From Neodontobutis hainanensis (Eukaryota; Chordata; Actinopteri; Gobiiformes; Odontobutidae), in the NCBI GenBank assembly GCA_024349245.1, contig JALDNG010000101.1, positions 1 through 64,000 on the forward strand: 64,000 nt of DNA, in the 5' to 3' direction. Positions 11,132-22,640 of the stretch are shown here, in pieces. The first letter of the stretch is position 1. Every line of letters starts with the position of its first letter. Below the pieces are notes generated by a model that worked only from the letters and a program-made list of their open reading frames with translations, was not told the DNA's origin and ran no database searches. Made by a program: the position numbers and the translations under genes.

Positions 11132-11755
11132 TATCCAGAGAGACACATAGACAGAGTATAATTTAACAAGAAATGGCCAGGTTTATTCTTGCAGAAATGA
11201 AGCAAAAGCAGACACACATGTAACAAATGGTACAGCAGGAGTTTTGCTTAAGGAAGTAAACAAAACATGAGACTTTATACAACACAGTGTAGGCCTTGGT
11301 GGGAGGCGTATCTTCCATACCCACACCCTTCAAGGCACAAGGCTCCAGGTGCAGAAGTCCCGTGACAAGCCATGTCTCAGTCTAGTTATGTCTACTTCAT
11401 GGATTAGCAGGACGGACATGACATGAATTTGACATGATCTGAAGAGAACTATAAGCCCCCAGTAACTCTAAACATTATAAGAATAAAAAGTATTCTAACA
11501 ATAATACATTTACTGTACTTTGTCTCAGTTTCCTTTTTTGACCACCACCTGCATCCTTACATTTATTTGGTAAAATTGTGAACCAGGGTTACTCAAGGTT
11601 TTTTGCACACTGAACAAAGAATTTATGGTCAACACACAGCCAAGTTTAGACTTTGTCTCTGTAAAATAATCCTGGACCAGCCCCCACCTAATGGTCAGAT
11701 ATCTGCTCTGTGCTTTTACACATGGCACAAGCACACCAGACCTGCCATCATTAGT
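11132..11755. other. No gene; segment shared with the insertion at 15.3-15.45 kb
   Basis: No assignable frame. The stretch 11,565-11,670 (CAAGGTTTTTTGCACACTGA and CAAGTTTAGACTTTGTCTCT) recurs at about 15,330-15,445, where it forms part of the DNA inserted into copy B of the retroviral element. It is therefore a dispersed repeat of unknown type. Confidence 0.5.
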
Positions 11756-12574
11756 ACAGTGGCAAGAAAAAGTATGTGAACCTTTTGGATTTCATGGTTT
11801 TCTGAATAAATTTGTTCCCCCCTTCTTGGCAGCAATAACCACAATCAGGCACTTCCTGTAGCTGTGGATCAGACCTGACCATTGCTGAAGAGGAATTATT
11901 GCCATTCTTCCTGCAGAATGACATCCTCACATTATCCTGTAGAATTGTCTGATATACTTGTGAATTCATCTTCCTCTAAATGATTGAAGCTGACCAGGCT
12001 CTGATGCAGCAAAGCAGGCCCACATCATGATGTTTCCTTCACCAGACTTTACAGTTGGGATGATGTTTTTATGATGAAATGTCCATTCTACACCAGATGA
12101 AGCGCTGTGTTTTTTTCCAAATAGTTCAATCTTAATTTCATCAGTCCACAAAACATTTTGCCGATACTGCTGTGGAGTGTTAATGTGCTCTTTTGCAAAC
12201 TTCAGGTGTGTAGCAGTGTTCTTTTTAGTAAGCAGTGTAATCCTTCATGGTAGATTGTTTGCCGAACTGTAGACTGGTAAATTTCTAAAGTCTTTGAAAT
12301 AACTTTGTAACCCTTTCCAGCTTTATGTAAAGCAATAACTCTTGATCGTAGCTCCTCTGAAAGTTTTGGTGAAGCATGGCTCACATAAGAGTGTTCTTCT
12401 TGTGCAAAGCAAACTCCAAAAGTTTGAGGGGTTTTAATCAGTCAAAGTAGCTGTAGTCCACACTTCCAAACGTATTATCTTAACAAGACTTTGGGTGTTC
12501 TAAAACCTGAATCCAACTAGCTTTTTTGAGGTCATTAACTCAATGGTTCACATAGCTTTTCCACTGTCATTTTA
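11756..12574 (-). mobile_element. Tc1-like transposon, internally deleted
   Basis: The ends are inverted repeats beginning CAGTGGCAAG (11,759) and CAGTGGAAAAG (near 12,574, minus strand), both followed by a TATGTGAACC motif; a TA dinucleotide lies to the left. On the minus strand 12,202-12,384 encodes the first helix-turn-helix of a Tc1 transposase (LRSRVIALHKAGKGYKVISK). The frame at 11,966-12,151 carries MWTDEIKIELFG, with the second catalytic Asp, and IMMWACFAAS; 11,751-11,969 continues with NSQVYQTILQDNVRMS. The linker with the second helix-turn-helix and first Asp is deleted, and frames are shifted, so no transposase can be made. Confidence 0.85.
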
Positions 12575-14578
12575 AATGTTGAATGAGTTTACCTAAGTTT
12601 TTTTTCTTTTCACTTTGTCCATTATAATTGTTTGGAAAGCCGTCCAGATTCAAAGAACTTCGAAGGCGTGCTGTTGGCAGCATGCCCATTTGACTCCATG
12701 GTGTTATGTAACCAGTGCTGTTTAAATAGTTGCACAAAATATATAAACAAATATAAAGAAGGGATTAGTATTAGGTGACAGAAAATTTCCATGAGTCCCC
12801 TGTCAACAAGACTTCCTTACACTTTGAAACAGATGATTGTGAATGGAGACTCATGGGCAAGGCCTAAAGGCAGCTCTCAGATTTCTCTGCAGTGTCTATA
12901 CTCTATAATTATTTAGCCCTCAAAGACAGACTTTGAACTTAAGGCAAAATCAAAATCCAATTGAGCAAAAGGAGTTTGAAGCTATTGAACACTTTGCATG
13001 TGAGAGGGGGCATTCGGTTTAGGATATTGTTGTTGTAAAAAGTACCACCCGTATGCGTCAGGTGTGCTCAGAGCACTAACCATTTGTATTAATCTTTGTT
13101 TTCATAATCTGTTATAGGCTTCATTTACAGTAAACACTACGTCTGAAGTGGAGCTGGTCTGATCACATGACTCCCTCGAAACCACAACAACATTTAATGC
13201 TCTGTTTAATGTCTTATAAAAACAACACTAGCAGCTTTGTCTGCAAATGGAAAGGCACTGTCACTCAAAGGGACAGTCTAGTATTTTGTAAAAGGCAGTC
13301 TATAGGATTCTTAGTGGTTGGTGACTCAGGCTGTGTTCAACTTGCTGTTAAGATGAACTCTGGTGCAGTTGCTCTGTTAGTGTGGTTCACTTGAGACTCT
13401 GAGACCCACTTCCTGCTCAACTCTGGTTTGGTTCTGGTATTGCTTAGATGGTGTGGAAGGTGACAGTGGGTGCAACACTACTCCTCATCAGAGGTCATGT
13501 TAACTGAACATTTTCTGTATTTTTTTTTTAGCAGTGACGGTCAAATCTGAATGCCATCCGTCGGATTACTCTGAGGGTCGTTTATTGTAATTCCTACTCC
13601 TGACCAGTTGGTGGCAAAAGTACATGTAAATAAGCAATCATCTTGAATTTTTGTCACGCCGCAATCAGTTGCAAAAAAGTTATGGCAGCTGAGTGTGAGT
13701 AGTTTCTTCAAACCGCCGAACAGTTCTAATATTGTAAATGAAGGTAAAAGATGAGGACATGATGCAGTGGAGGATGAAGTGAAGGAGGATGAACAGACAA
13801 CACTGAACAGGGCAGGCAGATCTACAGAGAAGCAATTACATTAAGTTAAGTTCATTTTTGGTTATTTCCTTTTGTAGTAGTAGTAGTAGTGGAATTATAT
13901 TGTGTAATAGTCTGTGTTCTATACCTGCCTGTTCAAGCACAACATTTCCTTCTGCTGTCAGTGCAGAAATAAAATTCTTTGTGTTGAACATGAAGTGCTG
14001 TTTTTGGTCATCTCTTGTTCATAAATAAAACAAATAATCTGTCCTTAATGCTTGTCTTGTAGCCTAATTGCTTAAAATGTGAGTAATGCAATAAAAGCTA
14101 TTCTAAGTATTAAATAAGTAAGTAAGTATAAAAATTATATTGAGTAATAGATTATGATGGAAATTTTGTGACTCTGTCCATCAAAATGAGAGTGAGAAAG
14201 TCTAGCGCAACCTCTGCTTGCATAGTATCTGAGCTAGTGTGTGCACCTTTGGCCTCATAACCCACATACCGAGAAGCCAGAACCATTTCTTTAGTGTCTG
14301 GATCATTGAGCTAACCTGACTCTGCCAAACAATCCTCCTCCACACTACCATCTTTCGTTGAAAGAGTTTACAAGGAACAAGTTATTCAAAAGTAAAGTAT
14401 GCTTCAGCCATTTTGTCATAATAGGCCAGTACAACTGTACAGGTGTCTTTCCTGATGGAGCTGATGTCTTTGAAAAGGGGTTTATCATTGTACACATACT
14501 GACATGTTTTTGCTTTACACCTTTTTTATAATTTTTGCATTTTTAGAACTGTGCCTTGGATTCTGTAATGTTCACACA
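12575..14578. other. No recognisable gene
   Basis: About 2 kb without an assignable frame. The 75-codon frame at 13,167-13,394 has no family features. A short GTA repeat (five to six units) lies at 13,875-13,893. Confidence 0.4.
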
Positions 14579-16310
14579 ATTGATAAAAATAATTTATAGT
14601 TGCCAGAAGCCTATTGATAAAACTTCAAGAACACTAAATTATGTACAATAAAAGGTTCTTACTTCTCATGTGTGTAGGTCATGTTTAAAAGCACTGCTGT
14701 TGGCAAAGGTCTAAAAGGATCTCTTAGAAACAAAGAGAAATGCATTAAGGCACAGATGTAATAAAGGAAAATGAAGGGGGAACATTATCTGTTATTTCAA
14801 TTCAAGGTATGATCTTTAGTGCTCATCCTTAAGTGGAAAAATGTTGAATGTCTGCCTTGCAGCCAGACCTCATTTGACGACCGTCTTGGGCTAAAATAAC
14901 GGATTATAACGGAAGGATTCGCAACTCCGTTTTCAAGGTGAAAATGTTTCAGCTTTATAAATGATGAGTCTCAATTCTGAGATCAAATGGTAAGAGAAAT
15001 CTTATTTCCATAACATTGCCCTCTCGTTTTGCTGATGAAGCATAAACCTAAACCATAAGCTTATAATAATAATCTTTATATAGTGCTTTTCCACCTACTG
15101 TAGTAGGCACTCAAAGCGCTTTACATACATTAAACTATTACCAGTGTTACAGAACTTCGCTGGAGGCAATGTAGGTTAAGTGTCTTGCCCAAGGACACAA
15201 CAACAGTATGCGGGGGAGAGCAGGATGTTATGATGTTCTGGGTTGTTTTGAACGGGCTTCGATCCGCCCACCCGCCGGTCGCAGGACTGCTGCTCTACCT
15301 ACTGAGCTATACTGCCGCTCAGTAGAGCTTGGTAAAACTGTGAAACAGGGTTACAAGCCTGCCCACTCGGTTACTCAAGGTTTTTTTGCACACTGAACTT
15401 TTTACCGTCAACACACAGCCAAGTTTAGACTTTGTCTCTGTAATTGTCTCTTATGTGTGAATTGTATATTTAAGGCATGAGCGAAAACCCAGCAGGGCAG
15501 ATGAAATAGGCTTAAGCATTGACCAACTGGTAAATAACCTAATCGCTGGAATAAAATTCTCCTGCCAACTCCTCCTCCAAAGGCAGCGTCAATTCACGTA
15601 CAGAGGAACAACTATAATGTGACATGTGTTAAATCAAATCATGATGTAACGTGTAAAATCAAAGGCAAACAAAGTCCCACTTATTAATCCCTTGGTACTT
15701 TCAAATACAATCAGTCAGAGACCCAGAATCTCTCCAAAACAACAAATAAAATTCAGAAAGGCCTGAGATGAACTGGTCGACCCATCGGGCTAAACAGCTC
15801 CGGCCTGACCTTGCCTTTCCATCTCCTGTCCCTAAGACAAAAAGAAACAAAACATGGAGTGAGACTTATGCACATTTATAATGATTTAAATCAATTAAAA
15901 ATAATAAATTCAGTGAACCATACGGCCATGAGGACTTTAGTATGATCAGTCTTGGAGCTGTTGTCCCGTTAGTGTACATGCAAACGATGACGTCCTCCAG
16001 ATCCGATTGTTCATCATCTGAGGTCAAAGCCTTGACCATAGTGTCGTTCGACATGTACATGACTGTTGACCTGAGCAACAGCCACATCCATCAATCTCAC
16101 CATCAAGCTCCGAAAAAATGGAGTAGACAAGAAGACATGGTAGTGCAACAAGTATATGTATATCAATACAGATCGCAACAAAATCCCAGTCAATTTCCCA
16201 AACATTTTGTCAAACCAGGTTGAGATCAAGTCCTCTATTCCACAATACTCTGCCAATTCATCTGCTAGAGTGTTAAGTCCTTTCTTAAAGGTTGTGTTAT
16301 TTGGGATAAA
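14579..16310 (-). mobile_element. Retrovirus-like element, env end plus 3' LTR (copy B), split by a SINE
   Basis: This is the longer copy of the block at 10,006-11,131. On the minus strand an open frame from about 16,310 to 16,014 reads like the end of a retroviral transmembrane envelope subunit: a membrane-proximal stretch with one Cys and a WFDKMFGKL block, a hydrophobic segment of about 20 residues, and a short tail with RSLMVRL, ending at a stop that is identical in both copies. Upstream of 16,310 the frame is closed. The LTR part is interrupted at 15,065-15,449. A small duplication lies near 15,620-15,660. The element is a dead 3' end and no gag or pol is seen. The retroviral assignment rests on the env-like tail and on the paired LTR-like block. 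Confidence 0.55.
15065..15449 (-). mobile_element. SINE plus repeat fragment inserted in the LTR copy B
   Basis: Copy A is continuous here (AAGCTTATGTGTG at about 10,490), whereas copy B has 385 extra bp bordered by CTTAT on both sides (15,060-15,064 and 15,450-15,454). On the minus strand 15,062-15,315 is a tRNA-derived SINE: an A box in TATAGCTCAGTAGGTAGAGC near 15,310 and a degenerate B box (GATCGAAGCC) near 15,260, then TGGGCAAGACACTTAACC and a tail GTAAAGCGCTTTGAGTGCC with a CTATATAAAG end. Positions 15,320-15,449 repeat the segment at 11,565-11,670. Confidence 0.75.
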
Positions 16311-17604
16311 ATAATTTAGCAGACCCTAACCTTTCAGCTAAAAGCATGCTCAGTGCTAATGTGCTCTGTCCAGTCATTAGACTAGTTTTGTATCATTTTT
16401 AGTTTTTATTAACAGTTACAGCATCTCTTGTGTAAATAATAAGTCTTTGTTGGTTGTAATAAATATAGTTAATCCAATTCACATTTGTATTAATTGTCTC
16501 AAAATGGAACAGATTCAAATCCTGCTGCCGTCTTATTTTTAGCCTTATGTTTATTATCATCGTGGGACACCTATGTCGTCGATGTATTTGTGGCTATCAA
16601 ATAAACCTGAGAGAGCTGCTCTTTTGCTCCTAAGGTGTGAGCTTCTGCTCACGGTGTTCTCTGTCACGTTGTATGTGAGCACATATAACGCGAGGATCAA
16701 TTAAATGAGGGTGCATGTGTCCGGTCAGCATGCAACGCTGGTCTTACCTCTGCAAAACCACCAAACGGAGAGATGTCCCTGATTTCTCCGTTTGTCAAGT
16801 TCAAAGTGACGTCACCAGGAAGTCATGTGACTCAAGTCACTAGTCCAGCTCAAAGGTGTATTTCCCTTCATAGGCATAAACCAAGATGATTATTGGTTTA
16901 AAGAACTTTATTAATGGTGGATATATTAATTGTCCAAGCTTCTGAACCGGTATAAAGTTGTAGTTGGTTTCCATCTATATAAAGAACAAAAAATCTAAAT
17001 CAACATTATATGAAACGTGATAAAGTTATAAAAGCGCCTCCTAGGTTTTCATCATATAAAATGATAAAAGCCATTAAAATGATCAAAACATAAAAATGTA
17101 TTGTGCATACATAAATAATTGTTTGTGTCTAAGAACCACAGTGTCCACCCCCTTAAGATACAGTACTGTCCTGTTTGTCCAAATTTAAGTTCTTAACATA
17201 TTTAGTGAAAGGGTTCCAAACATTCTCAAGCAGCTCAAAACGTTTGCCCTTTAGTACACATGTCATCTTTTCTTGTGGGAGATAAGATAGAAATGGGCCA
17301 GCAGCATAAACAGTTTCCACAGAGATGGTCTGCTGGACCGCTGCTGGAAATCAACTTTTATTCTGAAAGGTTTAGTTTAACCAGACTAAATAGTGCTTCT
17401 CCAGAAAAGTCATGTCACTAATATTTAGTTCATTATTTAACTTAAACTCATTGTTTAAGTGCAGTAAACCATTGTTGTTATAGCATTAGGTTAACCAGGC
17501 ATCACCTGCCTCTTCATTTTAATACAGTTTGGTTTAAATCATCTTCTCCCCCTGTTGAGACATGTGTTAACCATGGCTGACTACACCAAAAAAATAAATG
17601 AAAA
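16311..17604. other. No assigned gene; CRE palindrome and possible exon edge
   Basis: The palindrome TGACGTCA, a consensus CREB/ATF site, lies at 16,807-16,814. On the minus strand an open stretch across 16,755-16,815 ends at CAGAG followed by GTAAGACC, which would serve as a splice donor. I could not match the encoded stretch (TNGEIRDISPFGGFAE) to a family. The rest shows nothing. Confidence 0.3.
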
Positions 17605-18008
17605 GAACTCATTCATTCATTTTTTTCTACCGCTTTGTCCCATTTAGGGGTCACGGGTGACTGGAGCCTATCCCAGCAGCTTTGGGCCTGAGGCGGGGTA
17701 CACCCTGGACAGTGGCCAGTTGGTCGCAGGGCTGACATATAGAGACAAACATTGACAGACAACCATTCACTCTCACATTCATTCACTGGGGACACTTTAG
17801 AGTTGCCAATTAACCTATACATACATGTCTTTGGACGGTGGGAGGAAGCCAGAGTACCCGGAGAGAACCCACGGTAACACGCGGAGGACATGCAGACTCC
17901 TCACAGAAAGACCGGAGTCGGCCGAGAATATTTGAGTCGGCCGGGTTTTGAACTCACGACCTTCTTGCTGTGAGGCAGGAGTGCTAACCACTCTGCCACG
18001 TGCACCCC
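17605..18008 (-). mobile_element. tRNA-headed SINE-like repeat, nearly full length
   Basis: On the minus strand the head GTGGCAGAGTGGTTAGCAC (A box) is followed by GCCTCACAGCAAGAAGGT and a B-box-like GAGTTCAAAACCC. The body carries the GTGGGTTCTCTCCGGGTAC, CCAAAGACATG, TTAATTGGCAACTCTAAA and GGGATAGGCTCCAG blocks, and the end is GACAAAGCGGTAGAAAA then a GAATGAATGA repeat. Fragments lie at 5,512 (head), 50,405-50,703 (minus) and 60,061-60,178 (plus). It is a very common repeat type in fish DNA. It has no coding capacity; the minus-strand frame in it is incidental. Confidence 0.75.
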
Positions 18009-18779
18009 TATGAAAAGAACTGCTTACTCCAATTAATCTACTATTGTTATTCCATCAATTAATATCTCTATTTAGTCATCTTTTCTATGTTTTCCAAATA
18101 GCATAAATATTGTTTCTATTATATTTAATGGGAACTTATTACTGTTGAACCATTCCTTCATTTTGTTCAGCTCTGTTGTAATCTCAGTTATCATTAGTTG
18201 TGGGTCTTTACCTGTGACTGTACAGTGGTATTACTCTCCCTTTCTTTGCTCACTTTCTGGAGCTAATGTTTGTTTTTTTAAGCACTGGAGTTTTTGCTCC
18301 ACTGTCATTGGTGGAGCCTTCACATTAAATAAACTTTTTAATGTTGCAATAAATGCTTTGTTAGAAATGACAGAAGCAGAAATAAGTAAATAAAAGGTAA
18401 TTATTAAAATTCAAGAGCATATGCCATGTTGCTCTCGGTGTTTTACTCACTATTTGAAGTACATTTTTGTTGGATTTATTTATTGGAATGTTTTGGATTA
18501 TTCAATATTGTGAGTACAAGAAGGACAAACACAAAAGTCTGTCTTTTTAAATAGAACAGTGCATTTATTATGCTTAAATGCAATATTAGTAAACTGTGTA
18601 CAAGTTAAACAGCAGAGCCTTGACATGTTGCAAGTGAGCAATGATTGATTTCTTTTCTATATAGAAGTCATTTTATATATTTTTTCAGGTGGATGGATGA
18701 ATAATTTTCTTTTGCCACACCCCTAGAAGTGTTCATGGTGTACATTACATCAAATCTTTGGAACCTAAAGATAAGAAGT
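18009..18779. other. No recognisable gene
   Basis: AT-rich, with no assignable frame or repeat. Confidence 0.4.
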
Positions 18780-19290
18780 TGAATGATTCCTTCAGCATTT
18801 TGATTATTAAACACTAAATTGGAGTGGTGAGTGGGTGTCTGAAACATGTACTCTCTATTTCAGTCATTTTTACTGGAGACTCACACAGAGTCTACTCTCG
18901 ACACTGACATGAGTCAGACAGTTAGGTTGTTTTTCTGTAGATGTTATCAAAGAAAAAGTAATGAGCAAGTGTGGAAAGTAAAAAAAAATCAGTTCAGCCA
19001 ATAATATTGTTTAGAGTTGTAGTTTTAAGTGATTTTGTTTCTCACAACAGCCAGACTAATATAAGATGCTATTTTTTACCAAAGATAATGCTGTTCCTCT
19101 GAGCTTTAGTAAAACAAAATGATGAAAATCAAGAGTTTGACTAGTGTCATACAACAAACAAAATGCTTTAAAGCTACCACTGTAAATAATCGAATTGCCT
19201 TATCACAGATGTTTATACTCAACACTTACTCATTAGTTTTTCTCTGAAAACATACAACAGAGACTGAACTGTAAAACTCTATATAGTTAC
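18780..19290. repeat. Two inverted copies of the 2.0-kb MITE
   Basis: Positions 18,780-18,990 match 2,050-2,500 on the opposite strand (for example the inverse of GAGAGTAGACTCTGT and of TTTGATAACATCTACAG). Positions 19,190-19,290 match 2,047-2,430 on the same strand (CTCAACAC, TTAGTTTTTCTCTGA, CAGAGACTGAACTGTAAAAC). Both lack the 311-bp insertion found in the first copy. Confidence 0.65.
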
Positions 19291-19469
19291 TATAGTTTGC
19301 ACCTTGTCACTAGCAGCATCTTTTTTTTAGCGGTCTCCTTGCTCTTTTTCCTAATATTAACATTTCTGTTCCTATTTACCTGTCTGCCTTTTGAGGCTTT
19401 GCTAGGTGGCGAGGGGTTGGGGTATACTTTGGATATTTTTTTTAGTCCAGTTAGTGTTTAGTTTGACTG

Positions 19470-19575
19470 AGGTTAGAGGAGAGTTTCTGCCTCAAGTGGA
19501 AGAGTTCAATTATCTCAAAGCCCTGTTTATTCATGAGGGAAGGCTGGAACGGGAGATTAACAGGGCAAAGCGCTC
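19470..19575 (+). pseudogene. Short LINE fragment of the GELLPQVEEF family
   Basis: The plus frame reads GEFLPQVEEFNYLKALF and then EGRLEREINR, matching the start of the C-terminal block at 33,200 and, inverted, at 5,350. Similarity stops near 19,575. The 150-codon frame at 19,406-19,858 that contains it is otherwise unassigned. Confidence 0.7.
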
Positions 19576-20937
19576 AATGTTTTCCTTGCATATTGTTGAG
19601 TTGACTTTAATGAGACTAGAGCATAAATGGAAGGGCATAAGGCTCTTGGTGGTTGTGACAAAGATAATGCATAACTCTCTGAACAAAGCTGTACGGAATG
19701 GCAAGGATGTGGTTGGAGTCAGGCTGAGGGCTGCATACGAGGAAGCAGGTAGCAAAGTGGACTTACTAGGAACCCACACGAAACTGCAGAGTAAATACTC
19801 AAAGACAGCCAGTGTTGATACACAGGAAGGGGGAAAACCAGCTGGACAAAACCAGTAAGGCACAAATAGAAGGATAGGTTGAGGAAGAGCAGGGTTGGAC
19901 ATCAAAGAAACAGACAGGTGGAAAATCTGGATCAAAAACTGAAGAGCTTGATTGAAAAACAAGACAATCTGGTGTCAAGAGACAGAGGAATGCATTATTG
20001 ATTGCTGATGGTACACAGGTGCAGAGTAGGACACAGACTAGGACGCAGGTCAGAGTAGAGGCATGGGATATGACAAATATCTCTGATTACAACACAAAGC
20101 TTTATACATTCACTGCAGTTAACACACCATTATCGATACTACATGTGTTTGAACCATAGATTGTAAATAAACATGGATGTAATCCGCCCATTGGTCGGCC
20201 CTATTCACCGATATTGTCGCTATGAAAGGGCAATAAAATGGCATAAAATAGTTACATCCGGCCTTTTGCACTTTTACTCCATAGTAAAACAATAGTTTTC
20301 AAATAGCATAAACAAACATATGAATAAAAAGTTCACCCCCCCAGAGTTGTCACGTAGTAAAAACTTAGCTCTAGAGACCAGAGCCATCTTTTGTACCAGG
20401 ATGTAAACATGATTTTTACACTTTTAAAGTCGCCATTGGATTTCTCCTTATATTTTCGCTTTTGGAGCCTGTCCTCTGGTGGACGGTGGTATATCGCTGT
20501 ATTTTGCCGTATGGTGGCGCCCTTTAAGAGGTTCCATGTTAGAGGCTTGGTTTGAATGTCATATCTCCTCTCCTTTTCCTCCTTCCCTCCTTGTTTGTAA
20601 ACAAGACTTCTGTGTTCTGTGCACTCTTCTTACAGCACCAGTCACACAGTATTATTATCACACATCAACAACTTACCCACAGCAGGATCTCCAGATGTTA
20701 TTTGTACATTATGCCCTACTAGAGGTTCTACCAGCAGGATCTTCTGCTTGAGAAACGTTACTAGACTGATAAAAGCTGTTTTTTAAGGCTAGCTCCATGA
20801 GCGAGCCTTGGAACTGGATTCAAGTGGCCGACCTGTACCATCAAAAGCCCAGCCCACAGTTTTGCAACATTTTTTATTCCTTAAATAAAATTCTTTGAGG
20901 CTTAATTTGTTCTGTTACAGGGAGTTATGTATCATTC
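19576..20937. other. No recognisable gene
   Basis: The open frame that extends to 19,858 has no family features after the LINE scrap. The 90-codon frame at 20,479-20,751 is also unassigned. Nothing else is seen. Confidence 0.35.
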
Positions 20938-21222
20938 GGGGTGCAGTGGCTCAGGTGGTAGAGCGGTCATCCTATAACTGGAAGGTTGGCGGTTTGATTC
21001 CCAACTCTTCCCAATCAATACTGTTGTTGTGTCCTTGGGTAAGACACTTAACCCACCTTATCTCCAGTGTCTGTGGCCCTGGTGAATGAATGTGTGAATA
21101 TATTTGGAGGTTGGCAAGTCCATAGGCGCAAAATGGCTGCCACGTCTCCACCAACAGTGTGTGACTGTGGAATGAATGAATAATGGTGCTTTAAGAGCTT
21201 TGAAATGTACTATATAAATGTA
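20938..21222 (+). mobile_element. tRNA-derived SINE with AT-repeat tail
   Basis: An A box (GTGGCTCAGGTGG near 20,945) and B box (GGTTTGATTCC near 20,991) are followed by the same TTGGGTAAGACACTTAACCC core as the SINE at 5.8 kb. The body (TTGGCAAGTCCATAGGCGCA, AATGGCTGCCACG) and the 3' part (AAGAGCTTTGAAATGTACTA then TATAAATG) differ from it and resemble the tail of the L2-like LINE at 6-10 kb. It runs directly into an AAT microsatellite. Confidence 0.75.
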
Positions 21223-21223
<1 letters not shown>

Positions 21224-21276
<53 letters not shown>

Positions 21277-21277
21277 T
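21224..21277. repeat. (AAT)n microsatellite, about 18 units
   Basis: An uninterrupted AAT repeat grows out of the SINE tail and borders the repeat at 21,283. It is likely to vary in length. Confidence 0.95.
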
Positions 21278-21282
21278 ATTAA

Positions 21283-22340
21283 AGCCGCAAGCAACAATAA
21301 AGGCCCTTGCCTCCCTTGCGACCGCGGGGACACATAAACTCGGAGGAATGCATTTCGTGCTTTAAAGCGTAAACTTCACGGTAATGTCAAATAACCGGGC
21401 CTGTGCCTCTGCTTGAATCTTCTTCTGGCTGGAGCCTGCTTCATCATCTCGGGCCTGTGCTACTGTTGGGGCCTGCTACACCACCTTGTATTTAGAGTTA
21501 AAGGTCTCCACATTCCCTGGTTTTCCTGGGATCTGTCTGAACTTATAAAAATAATAGATTATGTTTGGGCTAAGGCGAGAAAAACAAAATACTGACTGGA
21601 GATTTGAGATGACTCAGAAAGTGCTGCACCCAGTAAAAATGTAAATATTAGTTGTCTAAAATAACAAGTTTACCAGTTCCAAAAGATTGTGAGGAGTTTT
21701 CCAAGACTCTAGTCTTGGCTCTGGAGGAGCCTCCTCCAAAGGAAGGATCCTGGCATCCTGCCAAAGAAATGGCTTTCTCTTCACAAGCTCATTACGAACA
21801 CAGCCACAAATGTATCAAAAAACAAACTGATAACTTTTTTGGAACACGTGTCTAGATAATACTTAACAAATTTGGGGCCTTTTAGAAGAAAACATATTGA
21901 GTTTATCTTTGAGGGGTGGTCGCTCGTTCCACCCCACCTGGCGGACTTTCTGTTGAGTTTAGGCTGTGACTGTCATAGACTTTTCTGTTTGCCCTGAGGC
22001 GTCCTATGGATTTATCAAGATTCATTTTTCTACTTTGGAAAAAATTACTTTCACTTTCCATAGGCTGAATGTATTTTCATTTTACAGGGGTCGCCACTGG
22101 GTCATTTCTTTTTATTATTTTTTCAAATACTTCAAATACATACATTTTTTGCCATTTTTGAGTTTAGCGGGCAATAAAATTAAATTTTTGCGCACATTTA
22201 ATGGGTCAAATTGAGGTTTATTTTGCCAAAAATATATATATAAATCAAAAAAATAACTTGAGCAAAAACAATAGGCCCTCACGGTCATCACCGGCTCACG
22301 GCTAATAACGCCAAGCATCTAAAGTCGAGGGCCTAAAAAT
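21283..22340. repeat. Unclassified dispersed-type repeat (AAAGCCGCAAGC start)
   Basis: The block starts AAAGCCGCAAGC and AAAGGCCCTTGC directly after the AAT array and ends with GTCGAGGGCCTAAAA. GGCCCTC near 22,274 and GAGGGCC near 22,327 face each other. From memory, repeats with a start like this one, next to AAT arrays, are frequent in fish genomes. Its several short frames are unassigned. Type and borders are inference. Confidence 0.4.
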
Positions 22341-22445
22341 ATAATTCGCTTTTGTCAGTATGAGATGTTTTATTTGCAGAAAACTAACATCAGTGACATA
22401 ACTAGTGTTATTGACAACAAAATAACAACCTATAATATAAAACAG

Positions 22446-22640
22446 GCAGAGGTGGGTAGAGAAGCATAAAATTGAACTTAAGTAATAGGGCTACTTCAAA
22501 ATAATTTTACCCAAATAGAAGTAAAAAGTAGTTATCAAAAAAATGACTTAAGGAGAAAAAAAAGTATTAGGTTAAAACACTACTCAAGCTCTAAATAGTG
22601 TTTTACTCAGTGCTTGAGTAGTGTTTTAACTTAATACTTT
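22446..22640. repeat. Foldback repeat, 29-bp arms
   Basis: Arms at 22,561-22,589 and 22,612-22,640 are inverse complements with one mismatch in 29; the loop is 22 bp. The sequence upstream from AGAGGTGGGTAGAG (22,448) is likely the outer part of the same element, whose CAG...GGTGGGTAGAG start suggests a hAT-type non-autonomous family. Confidence 0.6.

Noticed and set aside
10006..16109. The two 1.1-kb blocks as the two LTRs of one provirus
   Set aside because: Both contain env sequence inside the repeat, and the DNA between them holds a Tc1 element but no gag or pol.
17605..18008. True tRNA gene in the repeat head
   Set aside because: A and B boxes are present but no cloverleaf with anticodon stem can be drawn; it is the head of a SINE-like repeat.
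21058..21333. Minus frame with a poly-isoleucine run
   Set aside because: The run is the translated AAT microsatellite.
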